64,000 nucleotides of DNA from Diaphorobacter sp. HDW4A (GTDB lineage: Bacteria > Pseudomonadota > Gammaproteobacteria > Burkholderiales > Burkholderiaceae_C): positions 6,152,501 to 6,216,500 of the forward strand of contig NZ_CP049910.1 in NCBI RefSeq assembly GCF_011305995.1, read 5' to 3'. The stretch's first letter is position 1, and every line of letters begins with the position of its first letter. A program made the position numbers and the translations under genes. Below are positions 18,482 to 26,766 of the stretch, piece by piece. The notes beneath the pieces are model-generated. The model saw only the letters and a list, made by a program, of their open reading frames with translations, was not told the DNA's origin and did not search any database.

Positions 18482-19951
18482 ATGAGCAGGATGATCTCCC
18501 GCGAACCCACCATTGAACGATTGGCCATTGCTCGTCAGCTGCTGCTGGAGCCCTTTGGTCTCGATGAGTCCCATCTGACCCGCGCGCTGGCGGAAATCCG
18601 CGCGCATCAGGTCGATGACGCCGATCTCTACTTCCAATACACGCGCAGCGAAGGCTGGAGTCTGGAAGAGGGCATCGTCAAGACCGGCTCGTTCAGCATC
18701 GACCAGGGTGTCGGCGTGCGTGCGGTGAGCGGCGAGAAGACGGCGTTTGCTTATTCTGACGACATCTCCGAAGCCTCGTTGCTCGACGCGGCGCGCACAG
18801 TGCGCTCGATTGCATCGGTCGCCAAGTCGGCGCGCACCAAGGTGGGCGCGCGCAAGATCGCGCAGAGTCGTTCGCTCTATCCCGAACTCGACCCGATCGC
18901 GACGATGGACAGCACGGCCAAGGTCCAGCTACTCGAGCGCGCCGAGAAGCTTGCCCGCTCCAAGGACCCGCGCGTGGTGCAGGTCATGGCAGGCTTGGCT
19001 GGTGAATACGACGTGGTGCTGGTGGCACGCGCCGATGGCACGCTGGCGGCTGACGTGCGCCCGCTGGTGCGCATGTCCATCACCGTGATCGCCGAGCAGA
19101 ATGGCCGCCGCGAAGTCGGTTCGGCCGGCGGCGGCGGTCGCTTTGGTCTCGACTATTTTGATGACGAACTCGTTCACCAGTATGTGAGCGAGGCGGTGAA
19201 CGCGGCGCTGGTGAACCTTGAATCGCGCCCCGCTCCCGCAGGCGAAATGACCGTGGTGCTTGGCCCCGGCTGGCCCGGCGTGCTGCTGCACGAGGCGGTT
19301 GGTCACGGTTTGGAGGGCGACTTCAACCGCAAGGGTTCGAGCGCGTTCAGCGGCCGCATCGGTGAGCGCGTGGCGGCCAAGGGCGTCACCGTCCTTGACG
19401 ACGGCACCATCGCTGATCGCCGTGGCTCGCTCAACGTTGACGACGAGGGCCACGCCACGCAGAAGAACGTGCTCATCGAGGACGGCATTCTCAAGGGCTA
19501 CATCCAGGATTCGATGAACGCGCGTCTGATGAAGACCAAGCCCACGGGCAACGGCCGCCGCGAGAGCTATGCGCACATCCCCATGCCGCGCATGACCAAC
19601 ACCTACATGCTGGGCGGCGACAAGGATCCCAAGGAAATCGTCGCCTCGATCAAGAAGGGTTTGTACGCCACCAACTTCGGCGGCGGCCAGGTCGACATCA
19701 CCAGCGGCAAGTTCGTGTTCTCCGCGAGCGAGGCCTATTGGGTCGAGAACGGCAAGATCCTCTACCCGGTCAAAGGCGCGACGATTGTCGGCAGCGGCCC
19801 GGAGTCTCTGAAAAAAGTGAGCATGATCGGCAACGACATGAAGCTCGACAGCGGCGTCGGCACCTGCGGCAAGGAAGGCCAGAGCGTGCCGGTGGGCGTC
19901 GGCCAGCCGACCATGCGCATCGACGGCCTGACCGTCGGCGGCACCGCTTGA
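18482..19951 (+). CDS. tldD: Metalloprotease TldD
   Basis: This encodes 489 residues. The zinc site HEAVGHGLEGD lies at residues 270-280 (His270, Glu271, His275), the TldD-type HExxxH. Later blocks LIEDGILKGYIQDSMNARLM and TNTYMLGGDKDPKEI are typical of TldD rather than TldE/PmbA, which lacks the zinc motif. TldD with TldE degrades or processes small peptides such as microcin precursors and unfolded peptides. tldE is not in the window. An in-frame ATG at 18491 is an alternative start. Confidence 0.95.
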   Translation: MSRMISREPTIERLAIARQLLLEPFGLDESHLTRALAEIRAHQVDDADLYFQYTRSEGWSLEEGIVKTGSFSIDQGVGVRAVSGEKTAFAYSDDISEASLLDAARTVRSIASVAKSARTKVGARKIAQSRSLYPELDPIATMDSTAKVQLLERAEKLARSKDPRVVQVMAGLAGEYDVVLVARADGTLAADVRPLVRMSITVIAEQNGRREVGSAGGGGRFGLDYFDDELVHQYVSEAVNAALVNLESRPAPAGEMTVVLGPGWPGVLLHEAVGHGLEGDFNRKGSSAFSGRIGERVAAKGVTVLDDGTIADRRGSLNVDDEGHATQKNVLIEDGILKGYIQDSMNARLMKTKPTGNGRRESYAHIPMPRMTNTYMLGGDKDPKEIVASIKKGLYATNFGGGQVDITSGKFVFSASEAYWVENGKILYPVKGATIVGSGPESLKKVSMIGNDMKLDSGVGTCGKEGQSVPVGVGQPTMRIDGLTVGGTA

Positions 19952-19984
19952 TGGCCACACTGGCGAAATTACCGATAAAAATGC

Positions 19985-20014
19985 TTGTTGCGTCGCACCA
20001 AAAAGTGCTACATT
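19985..20014 (+). promoter_or_regulatory. Possible promoter of the aroG leader transcript
   Basis: TTGTTG at 19985-19990 and TACATT at 20009-20014 are 18 bases apart. The start would fall near 20021, almost at the leader peptide ATG, implying a leaderless or nearly leaderless message. An upstream promoter inside the tldD end cannot be excluded. Confidence 0.4.
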
Positions 20015-20022
20015 GAATGCTT

Positions 20023-20100
20023 ATGCAAGTTCGTAGCTCGTTTTATTTTTACTTTTGGTTCTCGTCCAAGGCGGATGAGAGGCAACTGCGCGCACGATAA
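20023..20100 (+). CDS. aroG leader peptide (aromatic-rich attenuator peptide)
   Basis: This is a 25-codon frame, too short for routine gene calling, with seven consecutive aromatic codons at 20041-20061 reading FYFYFWF, and ending TAA at 20098-20100. An in-frame ATG at 20017 could add two residues. There is no Shine-Dalgarno, so translation may begin leaderless. The peptide should stall ribosomes when charged tRNA-Phe, tRNA-Tyr or tRNA-Trp is scarce. Immediately after the aromatic run a hairpin forms, and a terminator follows before aroG, the arrangement of pheA- and trp-type attenuators. The role is inferred; the sequence pattern is very unlikely by chance. Confidence 0.88.
   Translation: MQVRSSFYFYFWFSSKADERQLRAR
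20061..20079 (+). promoter_or_regulatory. Hairpin directly after the aromatic codons
   Basis: CTCGTCC (20061-20067) pairs with GGATGAG (20073-20079), including one G-U, around the loop AAGGC. A ribosome stalled on the aromatic run would cover its left arm and release GGCGG at 20070-20074. That segment is complementary to CCGCC at 20126-20130, the left arm of the terminator, so it could act as an antiterminator. Confidence 0.72.
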
Positions 20101-20124
20101 CAAGCAAGCAAGTTCCCCCAAAAG

Positions 20125-20160
20125 ACCGCCGAAGCTGAAAAGCCCGGCGGTTTTTGTTTT
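20125..20160 (+). terminator. Attenuator terminator in the aroG leader
   Basis: ACCGCCG (20125-20131) pairs with CGGCGGT (20145-20151) and is followed by TTTTTGTTTTT. It lies 70 bases before the aroG ATG and after the leader peptide, so it should stop transcription when aromatic amino acids are plentiful. Confidence 0.85.
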
Positions 20161-20229
20161 TCCGGCATCTTCTTTTTTCGCAACGTTTTCCTTTCAGACA
20201 CTTCAACTTACTCCACAAGGACGCAATTC

Positions 20230-21351
20230 ATGACTGCCAATGTCTCTCCTTCCGCTGATGCCTGGTATCGCAACGTCGAGAAAACCAGCAATACCGACGA
20301 CAACCGCATCAAGGACATCACCATGTTGCCTCCTCCGGAACATTTGATTCGCTTCTTCCCGATCAGCGGGACTGAAGTGGAGACGTTGATCACCAACACG
20401 CGCCAGAACATCCAGAAGATCATGTCGGGCGAAGACGACCGCCTGTTGGTCATCATCGGCCCCTGCTCAATCCACGATCCGGCCGCCGCCATCGAGTACG
20501 CCAAGAAGCTCAAGGCCGTGCGCGAGCAATACAAGGACACGCTGGAAATCGTGATGCGGGTGTATTTCGAGAAGCCACGCACCACGGTCGGCTGGAAGGG
20601 CCTGATCAACGATCCCTACCTGGACGGCAGCTACCGTATCGACGAAGGCCTGCGCATCGCGCGCCAGCTGCTCATCGACATCAACCGCCTCGGCATCCCG
20701 GCAGGCAGCGAATTCCTCGACGTGATCTCGCCCCAGTACATCGGTGACCTGATCAGCTGGGGCGCCATCGGCGCGCGCACCACCGAAAGCCAGGTGCACC
20801 GCGAGCTGGCTTCGGGCATCTCGGCGCCCATCGGCTTCAAGAACGGCACGGACGGCAACATCCGCATCGCCACCGACGCGATCCAGTCGGCCAGCCGTGG
20901 TCACCACTTCTTGTCGGTGCACAAGAATGGCCAGGTCGCCATCGTGCACACCAGCGGCAACCAGGACTGCCACGTCATTCTGCGCGGCGGCAAGACGCCG
21001 AACTACGACGCAGACCATGTCGCCGCCGCCTGCAAGGACCTCGAAGCCTCGGGCCTCAAGCCCACGCTGATGGTCGACTGCAGCCACGCCAACTCGAGCA
21101 AGCAACACGAGAAGCAGCGTGACGTGGCGCGCGACATCGGTCAGCAGATCGCGGGCGGTTCCAAGTCGGTGTTCGGCGTGATGATCGAAAGTCACCTGAA
21201 TGCCGGTGCGCAGAAGTTCACGCCGGGCAAGGATCTGCCAAGCGCGCTGGAATACGGCAAGAGCATCACTGACGCCTGCCTCGGCTGGGACGATTCGCTG
21301 GCAACGATGGCTGAATTGTCGTCCGCCGTACAGACTCGCCGCGGCGCTTGA
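20230..21351 (+). CDS. aroG: 3-deoxy-7-phosphoheptulonate (DAHP) synthase, class I
   Basis: This encodes 373 residues, close to 350-370 for AroG/AroF/AroH. It condenses phosphoenolpyruvate and erythrose-4-phosphate, the first shikimate-pathway step. Motifs include VIIGPCSIHDP, the metal- and substrate-binding block with the DCSHANS segment, and GARTTESQVHRELASG. An AAGGA lies before ATG 20230. Expression appears to be controlled by an upstream aromatic leader peptide and terminator, in addition to possible feedback on the enzyme; the isoform's feedback specificity cannot be read with confidence. The symbol aroG is used for the general class I enzyme. Confidence 0.93.
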   Translation: MTANVSPSADAWYRNVEKTSNTDDNRIKDITMLPPPEHLIRFFPISGTEVETLITNTRQNIQKIMSGEDDRLLVIIGPCSIHDPAAAIEYAKKLKAVREQYKDTLEIVMRVYFEKPRTTVGWKGLINDPYLDGSYRIDEGLRIARQLLIDINRLGIPAGSEFLDVISPQYIGDLISWGAIGARTTESQVHRELASGISAPIGFKNGTDGNIRIATDAIQSASRGHHFLSVHKNGQVAIVHTSGNQDCHVILRGGKTPNYDADHVAAACKDLEASGLKPTLMVDCSHANSSKQHEKQRDVARDIGQQIAGGSKSVFGVMIESHLNAGAQKFTPGKDLPSALEYGKSITDACLGWDDSLATMAELSSAVQTRRGA

Positions 21352-21429
21352 GTGGACAATCGGGATTCGGGGAAAAGTGTGCGATTGCCCCGGATTCCGA
21401 CAATTCCCATCGCCCAAAGGTGAAAAGCT

Positions 21430-21741
21430 ATGCGCAGTGAAGTCACAGTCACTCTGAGTCCGGAGCAGGAGTTCCGCTTCGATCTGGAGGGCGCGGAGCC
21501 CTTGACCAACGAAGAAGCCCGTCGCTGGCTGGACGCAGAATTCGTGCGTCTGGACTGCGAGCCGCTGCGCCCGAGCGGCAAGGTATTGCTGGCCGACAAG
21601 GTGCTGGTGGTGGCCGCGAACGCGGGTCGGACCCTGCTGTCCGATGCAGCCTGGTCGCAGCAGTTTGCACGCGCCGCACGCGCCGCGCTTGAACGCGAGA
21701 CGGTTCGCATCGACATCCCGTCGATGGCTGTGACCTTCTGA
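21430..21741 (+). CDS. Conserved small protein of unknown function
   Basis: This encodes 103 residues, acidic, without a signal peptide or membrane helix. It has an N-terminal beta-like segment (EVTVTLSPEQEFRFDLE) and a middle KVLLADKVLVVAANAG. I do not recognise a family. It starts 78 bases after aroG on the same strand and ends in front of a strong palindromic terminator, so it is likely expressed with aroG. Coding seems real because the frame is dense and bounded by a terminator. Confidence 0.65.
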   Translation: MRSEVTVTLSPEQEFRFDLEGAEPLTNEEARRWLDAEFVRLDCEPLRPSGKVLLADKVLVVAANAGRTLLSDAAWSQQFARAARAALERETVRIDIPSMAVTF

Positions 21742-21764
21742 CCTGGTGGTTCGCCACAAACGAG

Positions 21765-21796
21765 AAACGGTGCTCATGAGCACCGTTTTTGTTTTG
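21765..21796 (+). terminator. Palindromic terminator
   Basis: A 24-base perfect palindrome centred on 21776 (AAACGGTGCTC and GAGCACCGTTT) is followed by TTTTTG-type T-rich sequence. It ends the aroG unit and, being symmetrical, may also serve the convergent mpl transcript. Confidence 0.88.
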
Positions 21797-21811
21797 CGAG
21801 GCTGAAACGGC

Positions 21812-23224
21812 TTACTTCTGCGCCAGCGCAGCGAGCAGTTTGGCGTGGATGCCGCCGAAACTGCCGTTACTCATGCAGACAATGTGGTCGCCCGGGCGGG
21901 CCACGGCGGTGAGCTGGTTGATCAGCGTGTCGATGTCCGCCGCCACATGCGCGCGGGCGCCGAGCGGGGCCAACGCTTCGGCGGCGTTCCAGTCGAGGCC
22001 GGCCGTGTGGCAGAACGACTGATCGGCCGACTCCAGCGCCCAGGGCAACTGCGATTTCATCGTGCCGAGCTTCATCGTGTTGCTGCGTGGCTCGAAGGCG
22101 GCAAGGATGCGCGCTTCCTTGCCCACGACGCGGCGCAGGCCGTCGAGCGTGGTGCGAAGAGCGGTGGGGTGGTGAGCGAAATCGTCATACACCTCGATGC
22201 CGTTCACCGTGCCGCGCAACTCCATGCGGCGCTTGACGTTCTGGAATCGGCCCAGCGCTTCAGCGGCCTGTGCGGGCGTCACGCCCACATGCTCGGCCGC
22301 CGCAATCGCCGCAAGCGCGTTGAGCTGGTTGTGCACGCCGCTCAGTTCCCACTTCACATGGGCAACGGGCTTGCCACGGTGCAGCACGTCAAAATCACTG
22401 GGCTCGCCGATCGCGCTGAAATCGCCGACTGCGTCGCCGAAGGAAGCGACCTCGCTCCAACAGCCGGTGTGCAGCACGCGGGTGAGGCTTTCCTCGAGCG
22501 CATTGACTACTACGCGGCCGGTCGATGGCACGGTGCGCACGAGGTGGTGGAACTGGCGTTCGATGGCGGCGAGATCGTCAAAGATGTCGGCGTGATCGAA
22601 TTCCAGATTGTTCAGCACGGCGGTACGCGGGCGGTAGTGCACGAATTTGCTGCGCTTGTCGAAGAACGCGGTATCGTATTCGTCGGCCTCGATCACGAAA
22701 AGCGGGGCCTTGTTCTGCTGGGCAGCACCCCATTCGTGCGTGGGCGAGCGGCCCAGACGCGCTGAGATGCCGAAGTTCAGCGGCACGCCGCCAACGAGAA
22801 AGCCCGGCTCGCGGCCCGCGTGCTCGAGAATCCAGGCCAGCATCGAGGTTGTCGTGGTCTTGCCATGGGTGCCCGCGATGGCGAGTACATGTCGGCCCTG
22901 CAACACGTTCTCGGCGAGCCATTGGGGGCCGCTGATATAGGGCGCACCGGCGTCGAGGATGGCTTCCATCAGTGGAAACTTGGGACTGCCGTCGGCCAGT
23001 CGCGCGCGGCTCACGACATTGCCGATCACGAAGACATCGGGTTTGAGCGCGAGCTGGTCGGCGCTGTAGCCCTCGATCAGGTCGATGCCCAAGGCGCGCA
23101 GTTGATCGCTCATCGGCGGATAGACGCCCGCGTCGCAACCGGTCACGCGATGACCCGCTTCCCGGGCCAGCGCTGCTACGCCACCCATGAAGGTGCCGCA
23201 AATCCCCAGAATATGTATGTGCAT
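21812..23224 (-). CDS. mpl: UDP-MurNAc-tripeptide ligase Mpl (murein recycling)
   Basis: This encodes 470 residues. It ligates the recovered L-Ala-D-Glu-meso-DAP tripeptide to UDP-MurNAc in cell-wall recycling. The N-terminal MHIHILGICGTFMGGVAALA and ATP loop AGTHGKTTTTSML are typical of Mpl within the Mur ligase family, as are NNLEFDHADIFDD and YDDFAHHPTALRTTL. It shares a recycling function with ampD found elsewhere in the window. It diverges from a conserved 200-residue gene. Confidence 0.94.
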   Translation of the reverse strand: MHIHILGICGTFMGGVAALAREAGHRVTGCDAGVYPPMSDQLRALGIDLIEGYSADQLALKPDVFVIGNVVSRARLADGSPKFPLMEAILDAGAPYISGPQWLAENVLQGRHVLAIAGTHGKTTTTSMLAWILEHAGREPGFLVGGVPLNFGISARLGRSPTHEWGAAQQNKAPLFVIEADEYDTAFFDKRSKFVHYRPRTAVLNNLEFDHADIFDDLAAIERQFHHLVRTVPSTGRVVVNALEESLTRVLHTGCWSEVASFGDAVGDFSAIGEPSDFDVLHRGKPVAHVKWELSGVHNQLNALAAIAAAEHVGVTPAQAAEALGRFQNVKRRMELRGTVNGIEVYDDFAHHPTALRTTLDGLRRVVGKEARILAAFEPRSNTMKLGTMKSQLPWALESADQSFCHTAGLDWNAAEALAPLGARAHVAADIDTLINQLTAVARPGDHIVCMSNGSFGGIHAKLLAALAQK

Positions 23225-23448
23225 GCAGCGATTCTACGAGTTGCGGATGGGCCCTCGCCGAGGACTGCCATTGGGCCTCTCGCGCTAGGAAATATGTAGC
23301 TGAATGTCAATGCGCGAGATGCAGGCGCTTGCACGATGTCACGCAATCTTTCGGGTTTTGGCATTGCAGCGACAATGTCCGTGGAAGCCTTGGCACTTTT
23401 CATTGTGAAGGGTGATGCAGACAGGGCAGCCGGAACAGGATGGCCACC

Positions 23449-24051
23449 ATGAATGACTCTCTTGCTGCAGAAATCGCCAACGTCGCGGCACGGCTTGTGG
23501 TGGAAGAGGGCCTGGAATGGGGGGCTGCCAAGCGCCGGGCCGTCAAGCAGTTGGGCCTGCCCGCACGTACTGCGCTCCCTGACAACGACCTGGTCGAAGA
23601 CGCCGTGCGCGAATACATCGGGCTCTTCTGCGCGGACACCCAGCCCGCCGAGCTGCGCGCGCTGCGCAAGCTCGCGTTGGTGTGGATGGAGCGCATGAAG
23701 GAATTCCGTCCCTATCTGGCTGGAGCGGTTTGGCATGGCACGGCCACCCGGCTTTCGGATATTTATGTGCAGATGTTTTGCGATGACTCCAAATCTGCAG
23801 AGATCTGTTTGATAGACCATCATGTAGATTACGAGCCTCGTTCCGTGACGGGTTTTCGCGGCGAACTGGTCGACGCGTTGAGCGTGAGCAGCCTGTCGCC
23901 CGAACTGGGAGAGCACATCGGTGTGCATCTGATGGTGTATGACCTCGATGATCTGCGCGGTGCCCTGAAGCCTGACACGCGTGGGCGACTGCCGCGCGGT
24001 GACATTGCCGCCGTTCGCAACGTGCTTGAGCTGCCGGATGAGCTCCTCTGA
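23449..24051 (+). CDS. Conserved protein, possibly nucleotidyltransferase-like
   Basis: This encodes 200 residues. I do not recognise a characterised family. The segment GAVWHGTATRLSDIYVQMF resembles the G(S)-x-SDxD core of minimal nucleotidyltransferases, but the second Asp is replaced by Tyr, so activity is doubtful. The N-terminal helix-rich part contains repeated Glu-Arg pairs. The start at 23449 has AGGA eight bases upstream; an in-frame ATG at 23440 is an alternative. It diverges from mpl and precedes a TlpA-like gene; such proteins may be misnamed after their mpl neighbour in databases. Confidence 0.7.
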   Translation: MNDSLAAEIANVAARLVVEEGLEWGAAKRRAVKQLGLPARTALPDNDLVEDAVREYIGLFCADTQPAELRALRKLALVWMERMKEFRPYLAGAVWHGTATRLSDIYVQMFCDDSKSAEICLIDHHVDYEPRSVTGFRGELVDALSVSSLSPELGEHIGVHLMVYDLDDLRGALKPDTRGRLPRGDIAAVRNVLELPDELL

Positions 24052-24124
24052 GGCGTTGCTCGCTTGTCGCTTTGGTTTTTGTCGTCGATTTACTACTTCA
24101 CTCTTCAGGTAAGCGCTCTTTAAC

Positions 24125-24718
24125 ATGTCCACGCCCATCGATCCCGATCCGCATCAGCCCGCAGGCGGCATTCCATCCGTGCAGTCCGCCCAGCCCGTCT
24201 CGCGGCGCGGCTGGATGATGGCAGGTGTCGGCACCGCGGCAGCGGTGGCTGGGGCGGGCTTTGCGTGGTGGCGCTTGCAGCCGCATGATGTGCTGGATGG
24301 AGTGGAGGCGTCGTTCTGGAACGCGTCGATGGAAACCTTGGACGGCGCAACCTTGACCATGCGCAAGTTTCATGGACGTCCGCTGCTGCTGAATTTCTGG
24401 GCCACTTGGTGCCCGCCGTGCGTGGATGAACTGCCGCTGCTCAACAGCTTTTATGGAGCGCATACTGGCAAAGGCTTTCAAGTGCTCGGATTGGCCATCG
24501 ATCAGCCTGCAGCTGTGCGCAAATTTCTGGATCGCATGCCGCTCGATTTTCCAATCGCACTCGCGGGTTTGACAGGTACCGATCTCGGGCGAGCGCTTGG
24601 CAACGATGTGGGTGGTCTGCCGTTTTCAGTCCTGTTCGGAAAAGATGGGAACATCTTGAGGCGTAAAATGGGACAATTGACCGATAAAGACTTGGCGCAG
24701 TGGTCTTCCGAGGTTTGA
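24125..24718 (+). CDS. TlpA/ResA-like thioredoxin
   Basis: This encodes 197 residues. A Tat-like or membrane-anchor N-terminus (SRRGWMMAGVGTAAAVAGAGFAW) is followed by a thioredoxin domain with FWATWCPPC, Cys96 and Cys99. Such proteins reduce disulphides in the periplasm, often for cytochrome c maturation, copper proteins or redox signalling. It lies 111 bases upstream of accB. A link to the cytochrome c assembly protein at 45.5 kb is possible but not indicated by position. Confidence 0.88.
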   Translation: MSTPIDPDPHQPAGGIPSVQSAQPVSRRGWMMAGVGTAAAVAGAGFAWWRLQPHDVLDGVEASFWNASMETLDGATLTMRKFHGRPLLLNFWATWCPPCVDELPLLNSFYGAHTGKGFQVLGLAIDQPAAVRKFLDRMPLDFPIALAGLTGTDLGRALGNDVGGLPFSVLFGKDGNILRRKMGQLTDKDLAQWSSEV

Positions 24719-24829
24719 AAATCAATGCATCCCCTGTTGGAGATGCAGATATTTGCGTCAATTTCGATGCAGTAGGCTGAAATTAGGGTAAATTTGCGCC
24801 CCATTCTGTTTCTAGCCGTTGGAGCTCCC

Positions 24830-25285
24830 ATGGATTTGCGAAAACTTAAGACCCTCATCGACCTGGTGTCCGAGTCGAACGTTTCTGAACTCGAGATCAC
24901 CGAAGCCGAGGGCAAAGTGCGCATCGTCAAGGGCGGTGGCGCCATCGTGCAGCAATTGGTTGCCGCTCCGATGATGGCTCAGCCCATGGCTGCAGCCGCT
25001 CCTGCCGTTGCGGCAGCACCTGCTGCCGAAGCTGCAGCCGCCTTGCCTGCAGGTCATTCCGTCAAGTCGCCGATGGTCGGCACGTTCTACCGTGCAGCCA
25101 GCCCCGGCGCCAAGGCCTTCGTGGAAATCGGTGCCCAGGTCAAGGAAGGCGAGACGCTGTGCATCATCGAAGCGATGAAGATCCTCAACGAGATCGAAGC
25201 CGACAAGTCCGGCACGGTCACCCGAGTGCTGGCTGAAAACGGTCAGGCTGTGGAATACGGTCAGCCTCTGTTCGTGATCGAGTAA
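24830..25285 (+). CDS. accB: Biotin carboxyl carrier protein AccB
   Basis: This encodes 151 residues. The N-terminal Ala/Pro-rich linker is followed by the biotinyl domain with the biotinylation site EAMKI at Lys117. It carries carboxyl-biotin in acetyl-CoA carboxylase for fatty acid synthesis. The ATG at 24830 has GGAG directly upstream; an in-frame upstream start lacks family similarity. It is followed 12 bases later by accC, the classic operon. Confidence 0.97.
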   Translation: MDLRKLKTLIDLVSESNVSELEITEAEGKVRIVKGGGAIVQQLVAAPMMAQPMAAAAPAVAAAPAAEAAAALPAGHSVKSPMVGTFYRAASPGAKAFVEIGAQVKEGETLCIIEAMKILNEIEADKSGTVTRVLAENGQAVEYGQPLFVIE

Positions 25286-25297
25286 AGCGGCCACTTC

Positions 25298-26647
25298 ATG
25301 TTCAAGAAAATCCTGGTTGCCAACCGCGGTGAAATCGCCCTGCGAATTCAGCGCGCGTGCCGCGAGCTGGGCGTCAAGGCGGTGATGGTCTATTCAGAGG
25401 CCGATCGCGATGCCAAGTACGTCAAGCTTGCCGAGGAAGCGGTCTGCATCGGCCCCGCGCCGTCCGGACTGTCCTACCTGAATATGCCGGCGATCATTTC
25501 CGCAGCGGAAGTGACCGACGCAGAAGCCATTCATCCCGGCTACGGTTTTCTCTCCGAGAACGCCGATTTTGCCGAGCGCGTGGAAAAGAGCGGCTTCCAG
25601 TTCATCGGCCCCACGCCGGAATCGATCCGCATCATGGGCGACAAGGTGTCGGCCAAGCAGGCGATGATCCGTGCGGGCGTGCCCTGCGTTCCCGGCTCCG
25701 ACGGCGAGCTGCCCGATGATCCCGTCGCCATCCGCCGCATCGCGCGCTCGGTCGGTTATCCGGTGATCATCAAGGCGGCAGGTGGCGGTGGTGGTCGCGG
25801 CATGCGCGTGGTGCACACCGAAGCTGCGCTCGTCAATGCCGTGCAGATGACCAAGGCCGAAGCGGGCACCGCGTTCGGCAACCCGGCCGTGTACATGGAG
25901 AAGTTTCTCCAGAATCCGCGCCACATCGAAATCCAGATCATTGCCGACAAGTTCAAGAACGCCGTCTATCTGGGCGAGCGCGACTGCTCCATGCAGCGCC
26001 GCCACCAGAAGGTCGTCGAAGAAGCTCCGGCACCTGGCATTCCACGCAAGCTGATCGAGAAGATCGGCGAACGCTGTGTGGCCGCCTGCAAGAAGATCGG
26101 CTACCGCGGTGCGGGCACGTTCGAGTTTCTCTACGAAAACGGCGAGTTCTACTTCATCGAGATGAACACCCGCGTGCAGGTGGAGCATCCGGTGACCGAG
26201 TGGATCACGGGCGTGGATATCGTGAAGACGCAGATTCTGGTCGCTGCTGGCGAGAAGCTGCCGTTCACGCAGCGCCAGATCGAGATCCGTGGTCACGCCA
26301 TCGAGTGCCGCATCAATGCGGAAGACCCCTACAAGTTCATCCCGTCGCCAGGCAAGATCACCATGTGGCACGCGCCGGGTGGTCCTGGCGTGCGCGTGGA
26401 CTCGCATGTCTACACGAACTATTTCGTGCCGCCGAACTACGACTCGATGATCGGCAAGCTCATCGTTCACGGGGACACCCGCGAAGAGGCGATTGCGCGC
26501 ATGCGTACCGCGCTGTCGGAGACCGTGATCGAGGGCATCAACACCAACGTGCCGCTGCATCGCGACATCATGGTGGACGCCAAGTTCAATGCGGGCGGCA
26601 CGAACATCCATTATCTGGAGCAGTGGCTGGAGCAGCGCAAGCGCTGA
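25298..26647 (+). CDS. accC: Biotin carboxylase AccC
   Basis: This encodes 449 residues. The ATP-grasp domain holds [10 protein letters not shown] for [21 protein letters not shown] and the C-terminal substrate region [18 protein letters not shown]. It carboxylates biotin on AccB using ATP and bicarbonate. It is coupled to accB by a 12-base gap. Two hairpins follow before prmA. Confidence 0.98.
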   Translation: MFKKILVANRGEIALRIQRACRELGVKAVMVYSEADRDAKYVKLAEEAVCIGPAPSGLSYLNMPAIISAAEVTDAEAIHPGYGFLSENADFAERVEKSGFQFIGPTPESIRIMGDKVSAKQAMIRAGVPCVPGSDGELPDDPVAIRRIARSVGYPVIIKAAGGGGGRGMRVVHTEAALVNAVQMTKAEAGTAFGNPAVYMEKFLQNPRHIEIQIIADKFKNAVYLGERDCSMQRRHQKVVEEAPAPGIPRKLIEKIGERCVAACKKIGYRGAGTFEFLYENGEFYFIEMNTRVQVEHPVTEWITGVDIVKTQILVAAGEKLPFTQRQIEIRGHAIECRINAEDPYKFIPSPGKITMWHAPGGPGVRVDSHVYTNYFVPPNYDSMIGKLIVHGDTREEAIARMRTALSETVIEGINTNVPLHRDIMVDAKFNAGGTNIHYLEQWLEQRKR

Positions 26648-26675
26648 ACAAGCGCTGGGTCATTCGCCCTGCAAA

Positions 26676-26746
26676 GCGCGGTCATGGTGGCCGCGCGGTT
26701 TTGACACCATGCTGGCAGTTTGAAGAAGACTGCCAGCATGTTTTAT
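26676..26746 (+). terminator. Two tandem hairpins between accC and prmA
   Basis: The first is GCGCGG (26676-26681) with CCGCGC (26691-26696), then GGTTTTG. The second is a perfect 12-base stem CATGCTGGCAGT (26709-26720) with ACTGCCAGCATG (26729-26740) followed by TTTTATTT. Both look like terminators, making accBC and prmA separable units; the second hairpin lies 20 to 60 bases before the prmA start. Confidence 0.7.
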
Positions 26747-26766
26747 TTGAGGAAGAAGGTGCCTCC

